The translations under genes and the position numbers were made by a program. Shown piece by piece: positions 50,111 through 61,263 of a stretch of DNA of 64,000 nucleotides. How positions within the stretch are numbered: position 1 is the stretch's first letter; every line of letters starts with the position of its first letter. The notes beneath the pieces are model-generated. The model did no database searches. It was not told where the DNA came from and worked only from the letters and a program-made list of their open reading frames with translations. The stretch comes from Cantharellus purpuraceus (lineage: Eukaryota; Basidiomycota; Agaricomycetes; Cantharellales; Hydnaceae), in NCBI GenBank assembly GCA_025174535.1, contig JALBUN010000034.1, positions 1,014,001 through 1,078,000 on the forward strand. Direction: 5' to 3'.

Positions 50111-50821
50111 ATAAACTCTCTCCTGGATCGAGTGACTCAGTGATGTGAGAGAAACTATGAGCCTCTGTCCGTCAGCGGGAAGTCCGTTGAACTTGGCGAC
50201 GGCGCTCTGTGCATGTTCACGGCTTTCGTAGTAAAGAAGAACCTGAGGTGACTGCTCTGTAGAGGAGGTCGACAGACGCGCTTTGGAGATGGGGCCACAG
50301 CTCTGAAAAATTGCCTTGGATGATGATGTGATTAGTATTGCACGTCGGTTAGCTTATCAGTCGTAATGCCATTACCTTGACGTCGTCCGCGGTCGTCCCA
50401 GCTACCAAACCTTTGACCTCCACTACTGGTTGCGCAGGTTGACCCGCGCCCTTAATCGAGAGACCTCTAGCATCGGGAACGGCACTACGAAGCGCACTTT
50501 GTACGACTGATACGTCAGGTCGAGGTCGAACTTCTTTTGCATTCATCCGTGCCATTAAGCTCACACCGACACCATCGTGTCTGTCGTGTTTCCACATTCC
50601 GTCAGCGTCGGCATTTGACGAGCCAAGGGCATCGCGTCTTTTTTGCTGTGAAGCAATTCGGGTGATGCTGTATTGAATCTCCAAGTGTCGAATTGGAAAA
50701 GGTAAACACCAACGTATGGGGCACCAGCAGCACGACGAACTCCGTTAGACCGGTTTCCGCCACCTCTCCGAGAATCTCCAAGACGTTCAAGTAGTGATGG
50801 AGTAGGGCTGTCGACTTCCAT
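50027..50821 (-). CDS. RRM-domain RNA-binding protein
   Basis: ATG 50821 (MEVDSPTPSLLERLGDSRRGGGNRSNGVRRAAG), an Arg/Gly-rich start resembling Yra1/ALY-type export adaptors. A linker (SLMARMNAKEVRPRPDVS) follows, then one RRM: VVEVKGLVAGTTADDVK (RNP2-like), AIFQSCGPISKARL, PQVLLYYESREHAQSAVAKFNGLPADG (RNP1 region weak). After QERVYSGGKN the frame enters the AT-rich patch and adds a hydrophobic run (GVMPIALASIIITSAILYLYL) before the stop. An RRM protein would not normally end in a membrane-like tail, so the native end has probably been lost. The family name beyond 'RRM protein' is uncertain. Confidence 0.7.
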
Positions 50822-51900
50822 GAGGAGAAAAGAGTGAGCTTGTGAGAAGAGGCAATGGCAGTACAACGTAAAAGTGAGATGGACCCTCAGTGTACCACAA
50901 GCTAATTACAGCAATCATCTAGTATTGCGATATCTATGTTCAACAACTCTGGGAAAGAGGTCAAGACCACCAGACATCGACCTCTGGTGGTATACAAAGG
51001 CGAATCTACATCTCTTATTTTATATTTTTATACGCGTCCTGACTAATGGTAAATAGGCCGTACATCAGCAGAATGGCAATTGAAAGGGTTGGTTACAGTT
51101 ATCGGTCACTGCTCTCTATGAAAGAATCATTAGCAAGCTATGGCAAGGTGTTGGCTATCGATGGTAATTTAGCAGCTGGCGAGGCGCGAATGCCGACCTT
51201 AGATGTTTGCGCCCATTTGCAAATCAGCAACCCCACCGATGCGTTTTCGGTACATTCGTATGGGTTTGTGCGGTGTTCCCTGGTGAGCCGAGTCGTTGAT
51301 GGGATGATGTGACACTGATAGCCACAGGTTTTAAAACCCAATCGTATCACGACTTGGGGAGCTGTACCTCGCAGCTCTACCACTCGGTGACTTCCCGTTT
51401 ACTGTAAGCGGCTTCTCCGGTGGTTGAGGTAGGTTGTTGTCAATGGAGCTGCAATCAGTTTGGCAATAAATTATGGTCTCTGCTATCAAGAACATATTTA
51501 GACTACGCCGTACGCCGTAGTAGTAGTATCTTATTTATGACCATGGTAACACGGCGTTTGTGAGTGGGCCGTACTTTGCGTGAATTGGGCTGTCACATTC
51601 AGCCTCTGAAGAATCCTTCGTGATACAGCCTTTCGGGTGATGGAACGAGATCCGTCGACATGTGGGTGGTCTATAGACCACACGCGCTGCGATTATACCC
51701 ATCGTGGCTTTAGGACTGGACAAAAGGTTTTTAAATATGAACTTTGGACTTGAGCTTGAGTTTCAAGCTTCAAGAGCTACCTATATCGGAGTTTGAAAGG
51801 CAGATAGTAAACGTCAGCTTTTCTCGTTACTCGACCTCACATCTTGCGATCCAACATCCGCGTGACCCTGCTTGACATTGCAGTTTGAACCGCTTGTAAA
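50822..51900. other. Intergenic region
   Basis: No supported gene. A plus frame (51046-51312) contains KVLAIDGNLAAGE, faintly like a P-loop nucleoside-kinase start, but it lacks the GKS/T lysine-serine and any continuation. Confidence 0.5.
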
Positions 51901-52655
51901 ATGGGAGGAGAAGGCAAGAGCCATCTAAACTGTCTGTAATCTCATTAACACGCGCGACGCCTCAGGATGGCTATTTCTCTTCGCGGTGCTCATGGCGGCA
52001 GGGTTGTTGTTCACCATGGTGTTTTTTGTGCGCAAATCCAGACCATTTGCAACCATGCCATAGCTGATCCTATCTTATGATCAGATCATCATGTTCTCGG
52101 ACCTCGAATGCGATTACATCAATCCCATTGACCTATGTAACAAACTCAACCAAGTCAGTATGGTCCTCTGTTAGCAAGTTTATGAGCAATTTACTGTTGT
52201 GTTGTAGTTTGTCTTACCGGAAAATATCGCACATGCCCTACTCACGATCCTCTTCTTACTATCTGGTCAATGGGTTGCTTTCTTACTGAACGCACCACTG
52301 CTGGCATTCAACGTCAACAAGTACGTGTTCGAGTTCTACATGGCTATATCAAGACATGTTTCCCGGTGCTGAGATGCATGTCTAGAATAATGAGTAAAAA
52401 CCACATGTACGATGCGACGGAAATCTTCCGGACATTACCGAGTCATAAAAAGGAGAGTTTCATAAAGCTTGGATTTTATCTTCTTTCCTTCTTTTACTAT
52501 CTATATCGGTGAGTGTTTTCTATATGAAGATTGGTGGCTGGAATTAAGTGTTTTATCTTTGCACTTAGGATGATCGTCGCCCTCATCTCAGGTTTGTCTT
52601 CATGACGAGCTCTGCCCTTATCATAATTTGACTGGCAATTTCAGAGAGCGAGTGA
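51901..52655 (+). CDS. ERV14: Erv14/cornichon COPII cargo receptor
   Basis: ATG 51901. A 13-nt first exon joins by a GC-AG intron (GAAG|gcaaga...ctcag) to give [25 protein letters not shown]. Later exons give [23 protein letters not shown] (the cornichon signature), [83 protein letters not shown], and a final ESE with stop at 52653-52655. Three or four membrane segments and about 138 aa fit the family. It escorts membrane cargo from the ER into COPII vesicles. Confidence 0.96.
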
Positions 52656-52934
52656 CCGTTCTGTGTCAATTGCACAATGATCATACGAACGGAGGGGACT
52701 ACTAGCCTTGTTGGAGCACAAATAGACTGTTTTTCACGATGCCAGTGGACCATTTCTGCATCGTATATCTTCCTGAAGGATTGCCACTGCTAGTCCACAA
52801 CGTGTCCTTTCTAGATTCAGTGACTCACTCGTGAATCTAGCACACACTCTAGCTACGGCGTATGAAATTAGTTACCTGCTAAACATAGCTGTCCCAAATA
52901 TGAAGTGACGATACAAAAATATCCAAGCGTTATG

Positions 52935-54278
52935 TTATAGCTCTCGATCGCCATTGTCAACCTCAGTCCCTCCTCCTTTCTTCTTTCTATCCTCAGCTAT
53001 CTTGTCCTGCTCTAATTTCTTTAACCAGGTCTCATGTCTAGACCAAACATTCCGCATCAACGTCAAAGTAGATCCATTTGTAGCTTGCTCGTATGCCTTT
53101 TGGAGGAATCTATGGGAACGTCATGGAACAGTTAACGAGCAACAGACACCTCAACACCTACCTGGTCTGATCACCCTCCGTGAAACTCCGTCCAAAAATC
53201 GTGAGTAACTTGTATGCCGGGGAGAGCACAAACGTGAGTTTCTGGTGTAAAGCATCCTGCACCAAAGAGGGTAACGGCATGACACGAACAAGACATGAAT
53301 CTCGGCTATGTTCGGCTACTCGTTAGGAAACAGAGAAGGTGAAAAAAAGAGTGAATAATCGTACATAGCGCTGTTTGGTGCATACCGGAGATTTGGTGGG
53401 GCTGAGGGTGGAGCTTCTGCTTCATGCTGCACCTGATAATCATCTGAAGCTTGCTGCTGGCCATTGTCTTGCCCCACTTCCTGGGCCTGTTCGGGGTCCG
53501 GAGCATTGCTCTGTCCCAAGTTGGTCTGCCTAACTCGTTGTCGTAGGCGATCCATCGCGTTCTCATATTCCTGCTGCGCTATAGCCTCCTTATATCTCAT
53601 CCATGCAGTCTGCTTAGGCAGATCGTTCATCATTGAGTCCAGTTTCTCTTGGGCAGCCCAACGACTCTTGGAGACCCAGACATAACTTCCTTCCTTCCAA
53701 TACTGTGTCTGGTCGGTGTCTCCTATGGCGCCATTATCAAAAGCCTCCGGTGGCTGACCTTCATGGGGCAGTGGTAAGGGTTCTTGGGGTTTCAATGCCC
53801 CATTCACGTCGTTCGAGGCATCGTAGCTGCCGTCATGTACTTCATGGCCAAACACTCGGCGAAAACAAACGGTGCGACACCAGGGACTGTTTCCCCTTGC
53901 ACGATTACCGGCTGTCTGCGAGCAATAGATGAAACAGCGCTCGTCCACTTGTGGTGAATCCCATGCTCGGAACGGATTGAAGAGTAGCACCGACGGCAGA
54001 GACACGGATGAGGCAAGAGTGGGTGGCTTAGAGTTTGACTTTGGTGCAGAGGGATCTGAACTCGATTGACTACCACTAGGGCCAGGTTGTTGGTTGGACA
54101 TGGGGCCTTGAGATGAGGAGGTAGTGTTTTGTGACAGAGCAGTATAACTGAAATTGCCGAACAGACGCCCACCAGCTCTATATAAAGCAATAGGCTCCAA
54201 ATTTTTTGTTTCCTCACAACCATAACACGCCGAACGAAGAAATCGCTTTCGCAGCACACAAAAAGGGAGACAATTCAA
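52935..54278 (-). CDS. Unrecognised 410-aa protein
   Basis: Three exons (54278-53365, 53305-53162, 53109-52935) splice in frame with summed length divisible by three. An alternative in-frame start at 54101 (MSNQQPGPSG) gives 351 aa. After a Ser/Pro/Lys-rich start there is a Cys-containing segment (LLFNPFRAWDSPQVDERCFIYCSQTAGNRARGNSPWCRTVCFRRVFGHEV), then YWKEGSYVWVSKSRWAAQEKLDSMM. A Gln/Asn/Glu-rich helix (QEYENAMDRLRQRVRQTNLG) and a helical C-terminus (FLQKAYEQATNGSTLTLMRNVWSRHETWLKKLEQDK) follow, ending in charged residues. I know no family for it. The long spliced frame makes it a real gene. Convergent with ERV14. Confidence 0.75.
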
Positions 54279-54988
54279 TTGTTCTACCCTCTCTACGCTG
54301 TGGGGAAAGTCCCCGGAGACAAGCAGGGTTTATTCCTCGCTCATTCATAGGAAAGCTGCCACCCTTAAGCACGGTGGCTGAGAGCGAGGAATGGCGTAGA
54401 ATTTTGGCTCTTGCGCTGTCGTCTGTTTGCCACTTTCGACGTGTTCAGCTTGTCTAATGCCGCTCTGTCGTCACTGTGATTCTCTCGTTCCCGCACCATC
54501 ATCCCCGTGGCGAAGAGATGAGCTTCGAAGGTTGAGGGGGCGCAGAGGACCCAGTTGCATTATTGTTGCTCATAGTGAAAGTTATGCGATTGCGGTAACT
54601 TTACCGTAACTCAATGGGGCTTACTCTTGTGTCGGCGAGTTCTTTAATTTTTTGATTAGCGTCATAGACGCGTTTGGAATGTTCATCTAACGTGAATGTG
54701 AGTTTTTCAAATTACCTAGTACCTTCTTTCATGATGCCATTCTTCATTGAATTTCTTCAGGAAGCATCCGCGTTCGCAATTGCAAACGCGGAAAAGCTTC
54801 AGAATTTGACACCCTGACTCCACAACTATTTTCTGGCTGGAAATTCAAACTGATTTGGGTATTTCACTTTTCAGGTTCATCCCGAGTTTCGTAAGCAAAT
54901 AGTGAAGAGTGACTGCTGAATTTTTTTCCATGTCTTTCGTGGTCCCCGATGATTTTCTCAGACTGCCTATATCAGATTGCTATGGACG
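54279..54988. other. Intergenic region between two tandem minus-strand genes
   Basis: No gene. It holds the promoter of the 410-aa protein gene and a hairpin (54761-54800). Confidence 0.5.
54761..54800. repeat. Imperfect inverted repeat (hairpin) in intergenic DNA
   Basis: GAAGC..CCGCGTT.GCAATTGC.AACGCGG..GCTTC folds on itself with only a few unpaired bases over 40 nt, centred on the palindrome GCAATTGC. Confidence 0.8.
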
Positions 54989-57849
54989 TTATCGTACATC
55001 CAGTTCTGCCAGCGCTCCAAACATCCCCCCTGGTACCTTGACAATATTGTCTGAGCGTTTCCGTCTTTCCTTTCTCTCCCTCTTTCCCCTTTTCCCCCTT
55101 TCGTCTCCAAACGTATATGCCAGTCCTTCCGTAGATGCATCCCATAACTGCTGGAATAATTTACTCGACCCTTTCTTGCACTGTATCAGAGCTGCATGAA
55201 ACTTCCGCCCGCTGAAAGCCTTCTCGGCTTCCCCTAGTACTACAGGTAGATGGTGGTCATCGGACTTTCCTGGATATGGAAGGTCCACCAGCAGCAACGC
55301 TTCCGCAAGCCATTCAGTGGCCTCTAAAGCAGATAAGACTTGGGCACTGAGTTGAACCGGGCGATCCTCCACGTCGGGCAATTCCACCTCATCCTCAGCT
55401 TCAGATAGACAAAACAAAAAAGCCTCTACCTCCGATCGAGTCCATTTTTCCCTTTCCCGCTCTCGCTTGTGGTTCCCATTCGCTAGCCCCTCTGCGCGAG
55501 CGTGCAGAGTCTGAAGAATCCATCGAAGGGTGACGACCACCAACAACTTACCACCACTCAACTTGACACTGCCATCTCGTCGTTCATCTGCAAGGCTTCG
55601 AACGCTAGGCGTGTCGCTGCCCAAAACCTTGAGGAAAACAAACAATCGATCCTGGAGAGGTCTTAATTGTACAGGGATAGGGTTTTCTGCAACGTCCCAA
55701 GGCAGATCATCTTCCAGCACATCAACTTCGCACTCCTCAGCTGCGACTCGGGCTCCGCGTCTCACATACTCGGTCACAACTTTGGGTCGGAGAGGTGGGA
55801 AGAGTATCCCTGATGTTATTGGGCTGTGTGATACGGTGTTACATTGCGATAGATCGACGTCCTCTGGAGTGTCGGCACCAGGCATTGAGAAACTGAGTCG
55901 CTGTAACTTGCCTCGCAGAGCATCCAGAGGGTCTTCTTCCTCGTCTTCAACGACATCATCAAGCACCGAAATAGACTCTTCAGATTCTTCCTCCACGACA
56001 TCAACGAGTTCATCTTCGTCCTCTATTGTCTGTGTACGTTTGTCAACTTTGGTGAGTATCGTTTTAGTCAGTCTCTTTCAACATACGTCATTGTCCTCCG
56101 GCGTATTCTCGGGCTCTGGTCGGTCAGGAATCCCACCGCCATTAACAAAAACTTTCCAGATCACTTCGCGGACTGGCCGTCCGATACTGCGGGCGCAGCA
56201 TTCGCGATCTGGATCTTCCAAGAAAAGTCTTGGAAAGCATATTCCCCGAGCGAATACCTCCATGAGCCTGGCGTGCAAAACGCCTCGATGATATGCCCGA
56301 AGGTAGAGCTTTTGCACTTGCTCCGCAGTGTTGCCAGGGTCCTGGCTTGTGGAGGTTGTGTACTCATCACTGTCACCGAGTAATGCTGCACTGTCCACAG
56401 CATATTCCAGCGTGCTCTGGACCACCTTTTCTGTGATCTTGTCGATCTGTTCACTGGTAGGTGCATATCTAGAGTCATGTCCAGGAAGCAAGCGTTCCAC
56501 CGTCGTCCCTGCATTAGACATATGTTAGCTAAGCGAGCAATCAGGAGGGAGAAAAATGTTGACCGATGACATCCATGACGTTACCCTGTCCACCACGGTC
56601 AATCTTGCGCAATTTCTTTGCGTTGCCCGATCGAGCATCCTTGATCACAGAAGAGAGAGTATCAGCAACTCGCTGCACGCAATCTGCTGAGGATGCATTG
56701 GAACGAAAGAAATTAAAAGATGCGTAATCATTGCCAATGAGTGCGCCGAGCAACGGCAATAGAGTGGAAGGGAGAGAGACATGGGCCGCGAAGGAAGCTG
56801 GGTCATAAATCGCGAGTACGAGGGATAAATCCGACTCTGTATGAGATGCAGGGGGAAGGGGACCAGAGCCCAACTCCAGCCCCGATTCCTTCACCTTGAA
56901 CTTGGGCTTCTGCTTTTTCCGGGTCACAACTTGAAACTCGGATTCATCGTCATCAGCGAGAGACAAGGTGTCGTGGGAGCGCACGTCGGCATCCATTACG
57001 GATGTGCACCATACCATTTCGTCGAGGGGGATGTATCCCTAGAGCATGCTCTGAGCCGGTGCGATAAATACTGCAGAACATTTTGAAAAAAACGTCACCT
57101 TGTAACCTTCGCACTGCAGAACCATAAAGTCAGAGTCATTCGCCATGACAAAAGCGCCAAGTTCCCCGGCCAGGGCTACAATGTACGAGTCTGCCTCACC
57201 CTCTGCAAAGCGCACGTCGAGGCCAGGCGTGGACAGAAGCGTGGACAGCACGGCGATATATCCCAGGGGCGGCGCGATGCACGTTTCAGCCAGTGATCGC
57301 GGGGTTGCGCGCGCAGCCTTGGAGGTGCGGAAGAAGAGGTTAGCCCTATTCACGCAGTTCTCCTGTAGACGCGAGATGATGGTCGGATACTTGAGAGGGG
57401 GAGAGGGCCCTGATAGTCAAGGGATATATATGGCCAATGCAATAGGTATTGTTATTATTGTGGGCGATAGAATACAAGTGGGGCGACCGTACCGTCGAAT
57501 ACGAATGTTGGTCTGATGCCGACACGCATCCAGGCCCGGAGCATACTCTGCACATGTCGCGCAAATGCGGCGTATTCCCCTCCGTACACCCATGGCTCGC
57601 CACAAGTATTATACAACGAATACAACAACCTTTAATTTTGCAAAGCTGTGAGTCGTGAGCTGTAACGTTGAAATTCCGCCAGCGAGCTTACGACCAACCA
57701 TCCACTACGACGGGAACATCGTCGACTTCGCTGCGCGTTTCGTCTGCGCCGTCCACACCAAGACGCAAGTCATTGCTGGAAAGCTCGAGAGAGTAGCCAA
57801 GCTTGTGCCTATGCTCTCTGAGATACGAGGATAGGCCCTTGACGCCCAT
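54989..57849 (-). CDS. Asteroid-like protein with XPG/FEN1-type N-terminal fold
   Basis: ATG 57849: MGVKGLSSYLREHRHKLG, then DVPVVVDGW and YEGEYAAFARHVQSMLRAWMRVGIRPTFVFDG, the XPG N-region. FFRTSKAARATPRSLAETCIAPPLGYIAVL, GLDVRFAEGEADSYIVALAGELGAFVMANDSDFMVL (internal region with acidic residues) and GYIPLDEMVW follow. The long C-terminal part has STLLPLLGALIGNDYASF and ends in a highly acidic then basic segment (EEESEESISV...GKRGKRERKERRKR). This order matches Asteroid (yeast Ast1/YGL mkt-like) proteins, a side branch of the XPG/FEN1 nucleases whose catalysis is often lost. Roughly 800 aa from at least five exons. Confidence 0.85.
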
Positions 57850-59562
57850 TCGAGCCGTAAGGAAAAAATAAATTGTGTGGGGAGACCTTGCGTACTACCG
57901 TATTTGGACTAGTCACCCACGCTCGGTGTCTTCATATCACGCGTCACAAGCATGTCACGATCCTGTTACTGTGAGCCTTTGTTGAGCCTAGTTTGTTTTG
58001 TTTTGTTTAACTTCCATGTTTCGTCTTCTTGATTTCGATTTCCCTTTTAGCTCAAAGGGCGATCCCCTCCTTTTGCCTGTTATGCACATGGATTGCTTCC
58101 TAGGTCTGACTTAGCCTCTTTTGACATACAAACCCCTGGGCCGGTCCTAGGAGTAATTCGAATGACAAGACGGGCGTTACATTGACAAGTGAACTCTTCT
58201 GTCATGGAATTCACGGGGGTTGCGCTATACGGGGGGAAGTCAGGAACGCAAATGGAGTGTGTCATTATCGAGGTACTCCCCCACGCCGGAGCCTGCAGGA
58301 ACTAGGCTCGCTTAGATCTCCAAGGCATGTTGTGGCGGCCTCACCCCCCGGTTGCTATGAACATGAAGATTCGTGGAAATGTTTGATATCATGTATCTAG
58401 AATGCCGGTGCCAGCCCCGAAGAGACGTCCTTGTGCACAATTAAATGACCTCTTCCCAGATTGTACATCCCCTTTCCCCCCCTTTCTATCACACTCAAAT
58501 GCATCGCCGCACGCAAACACGCACATTTCACGATGTTCGTTCCTGGGCGGTACCAATGCGCAATGAATGAATGCAGCCAAGCGTCGAAATCCTGAATCGC
58601 GATTCATTGTGATGGATGTTTCAAGTATAACTGCAGTTATCCGCCATGAGATCACACTCACAGCAAAACAAACAGAGGCTACAAGCAGCCCCCAAACATA
58701 ATACATACGAATGAGACGCCTCACGTTCTAAATGCGGCTCGATACCGTACTGGCATTTTTCGACACAACGGCCTGGAACACACTCGGGCACCTCGTGGAC
58801 TCGAGAGGAGATGGCCCGTCAACTGAGAACATTGCACCATCTCAACCTATTAACTCGAGACGCAATATTGGTCTGGACATGAGTTTGTACGCCCGCTCGA
58901 CTGTGACTCGCATTTTTTGGTCACTGGGGCAAATTTCATCAGCGCCACACCTTCCTGAGCCCGGCGGCGACCACATACCTTGAGTGGAATCGCCACACGG
59001 CCACACGGCCCCCGGTAGTTGCACTGGCCCCAGAATTTCCCATATTCTTACTGGCAAGCAAATCCGAAGCCACGAAGATCAAGGGTCCCTTGAGCAATAT
59101 GCATCAGTGACGGTCTCGGACTTGCCACCTAGGCATATAGTATATAGTTCACTTGGCCAAGAGGCTAGGGGCACGACAGGTCTTGGTATGCAAGGTGGTC
59201 TAGTGGGCAAATTTTGCTTTTGATGCGACACGGACTATGAAGGTTTCCTCAAGCTGGGCCCCTAAAGCTGTCCGATGTCGCATTTATTTTCGACGTGACT
59301 CCGCCATGGCATCATAGAAATGCAGCACTCACAACCAGCAACAGAGTATATTTTCTGCAATGTACCATGTCGTTAGAGTTGCTGTTACTGTATTAACACC
59401 TTCAGCTTGCGAAACATCCTCTGTCCTTTAAATGACAAAGCCACCCTATAACCCCCTTAGACATACACGACCCCTCGCAAGCGCATCAACTGCCTGACAC
59501 ACAAACTAATCGAGGCATTCACACTCCCCACACGGACCCCGCATCCACGTTTCCACTCAATT
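57850..59562. other. Intergenic region
   Basis: No supported gene in 1.7 kb. The minus frame 58389-58724 (111 codons) and plus frame 58732-58983 show no motif or splicing. T/G-rich tract (gtttgttttgttttgttt) at about 57990-58008. Confidence 0.5.
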
Positions 59563-61263
59563 TCAGCGTGGCCCATGCCTCAACGTTCCCTTATTCCGAA
59601 ACGTAGCATTAAACTGCAAAAGCGTATTGATATCCCGCACCCAATCGTCGGACCGGCTGTCCAGCGTCCCGTTTCCATTCTCATTCCCGTTCCTGTTTCC
59701 GTTTCCGGTTTCAAGGGCGCTGCCGCGTCCCCCCGAAGCACGGGGCTCGGATGCGGACGCGGGGGAAGGCGACGATCGTCGGACGCACGGGATGGGGTAT
59801 GGCGACATTTGCACGCGGACAGACTCGCCGGGAGAGAGCGATTTAACGCGGGAGGAGGGCTCTTGGCCATCCATTGAGACTTCGGCAGATGCGCGTGATT
59901 TTGAGTTGATCTGCCATCAGCGCACGGTGAGAGAGGAGAGGGAAGAACAAGATATGTGGATATGGAAATATCTACCACATACCTGGAGAGTAAGATTACT
60001 TGTTCCGGGGAATAGTAGGGGCCTGAAAGAGAGGCTTCGGGGGCAAATGGGAGTCAAGAGGAGGGCTTTTACGGAAGGGTGCACAATAGGTCCCCCGGAG
60101 GACAATGAATATGCCGTAGACCCTGTGGGAGTTGCAATAATTAACCCGTCGGACTTTTAGAAAACCCAATGTCAAATAAGAAATTCATTGAGGGGATAAG
60201 ATTGGAAATAGACTTGCAAAGGCCTCAGTTAGGTGTACGCCATCGACGTAGGCGTCTACGATGTTCAAATGTGGACTGCGGCCGCGGTGGAGCGTGACTT
60301 CGTTCATAACCTGCCAGCCTGTGCTCGAAGGGGGGGGGGGGTCTTCATCATGATCACGATCGAGGGTCGCCCGTTGATTTACTGACCGACGGATCCACAA
60401 CTGCCGAATTCCAACCCTTCTGCATCGTGAAAGGTACACGACAACCGCATACGTTCCAGCACAGTCGCGCGTCCTTCAAATACATCCCGTATAGCCTCTC
60501 GAAAATCATGTATATCTAACAAGGTATTATAAGCCCTGTAAAAGGCTAAAAATTTCCTGATACTCAACGAAAAGGGAGTAAAAACCCCAGGGTCCCCATG
60601 GAAAAACTCAGGACTGGCGGAACGGGTCCTGTCCTGAACAGACTGGAGGCGCGCAGGATGGTCCCGTCGCCTCCTAGCGTAACGACAAGGTCTACTGCCA
60701 TATTCGAGTGCGCTGACCAAGGCTCGCCCAGCCCGTCAGGCACTGCCGCCGGTGATTCCTCATCGTGCAGCACGCGTGTGGCAGGATACGTCTCCTGGAC
60801 ATGCCTTGATTTTTTTATATTTTATATTTTATGACAAAGGGAGAGAGAGAGATCCTTTAGCAGCGCCGTCTTACAAGCGACAATCGAGAAGATAAATTCA
60901 CTTGATGACAGTTGCGAGTGCGGCGGCAACGCCTGGGTCCTGCTGTTTTTTCACGAAAAGTATCGCGCGTGGGGGCTTGCTATCACAATAAAGCGTTAGC
61001 GAACATATGGGCGGGCGGGTGACAGCCTCACGATATTCGCGTAGAGAACCGTCGCATTGCGCAAGCCACCATGCCGCGCGTGAGCATGTTTGTGATGTAT
61101 ACGTTACTATAAAAGATCGCAACTTGGAACGCGAGATTGTTTGCCGTCCGTCTTCTCTCACTCGGAAATAGACTCCGAATAATCTCCGCCTAAAATTATG
61201 CAGCCAGCGAATCAAGCCACTACTTACAAAAAAGGCAGCCACTTCATGTTGTATTCTTTTCAC
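59563..61263 (-). CDS. NAD kinase
   Basis: [27 protein letters not shown] joins by an intron to [31 protein letters not shown] follows with the catalytic GGDGT, then [17 protein letters not shown] joining (53-nt intron) to [29 protein letters not shown]. Further exons give [33 protein letters not shown] and [26 protein letters not shown], the NAD-binding block. The C-terminus has SMDGQ, then a Pro/Ser/Arg and Asn-Gly-repeat insert ([12 protein letters not shown]), and closes [14 protein letters not shown], as in other fungi. It phosphorylates NAD to NADP. The start is uncertain: an open frame reaches ATG 61263, but there may be introns in this part and upstream exons. Confidence 0.9.

Noticed and set aside
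51046..51312. Frame with KVLAIDGNLAAGE suggesting a nucleoside kinase P-loop
   Set aside because: It lacks the GKS/T of a P-loop and no other kinase motif follows in any frame.
58389..58724. 111-codon minus frame with a hydrophobic start
   Set aside because: A signal-like start but a random-looking remainder and no splice or homology support.
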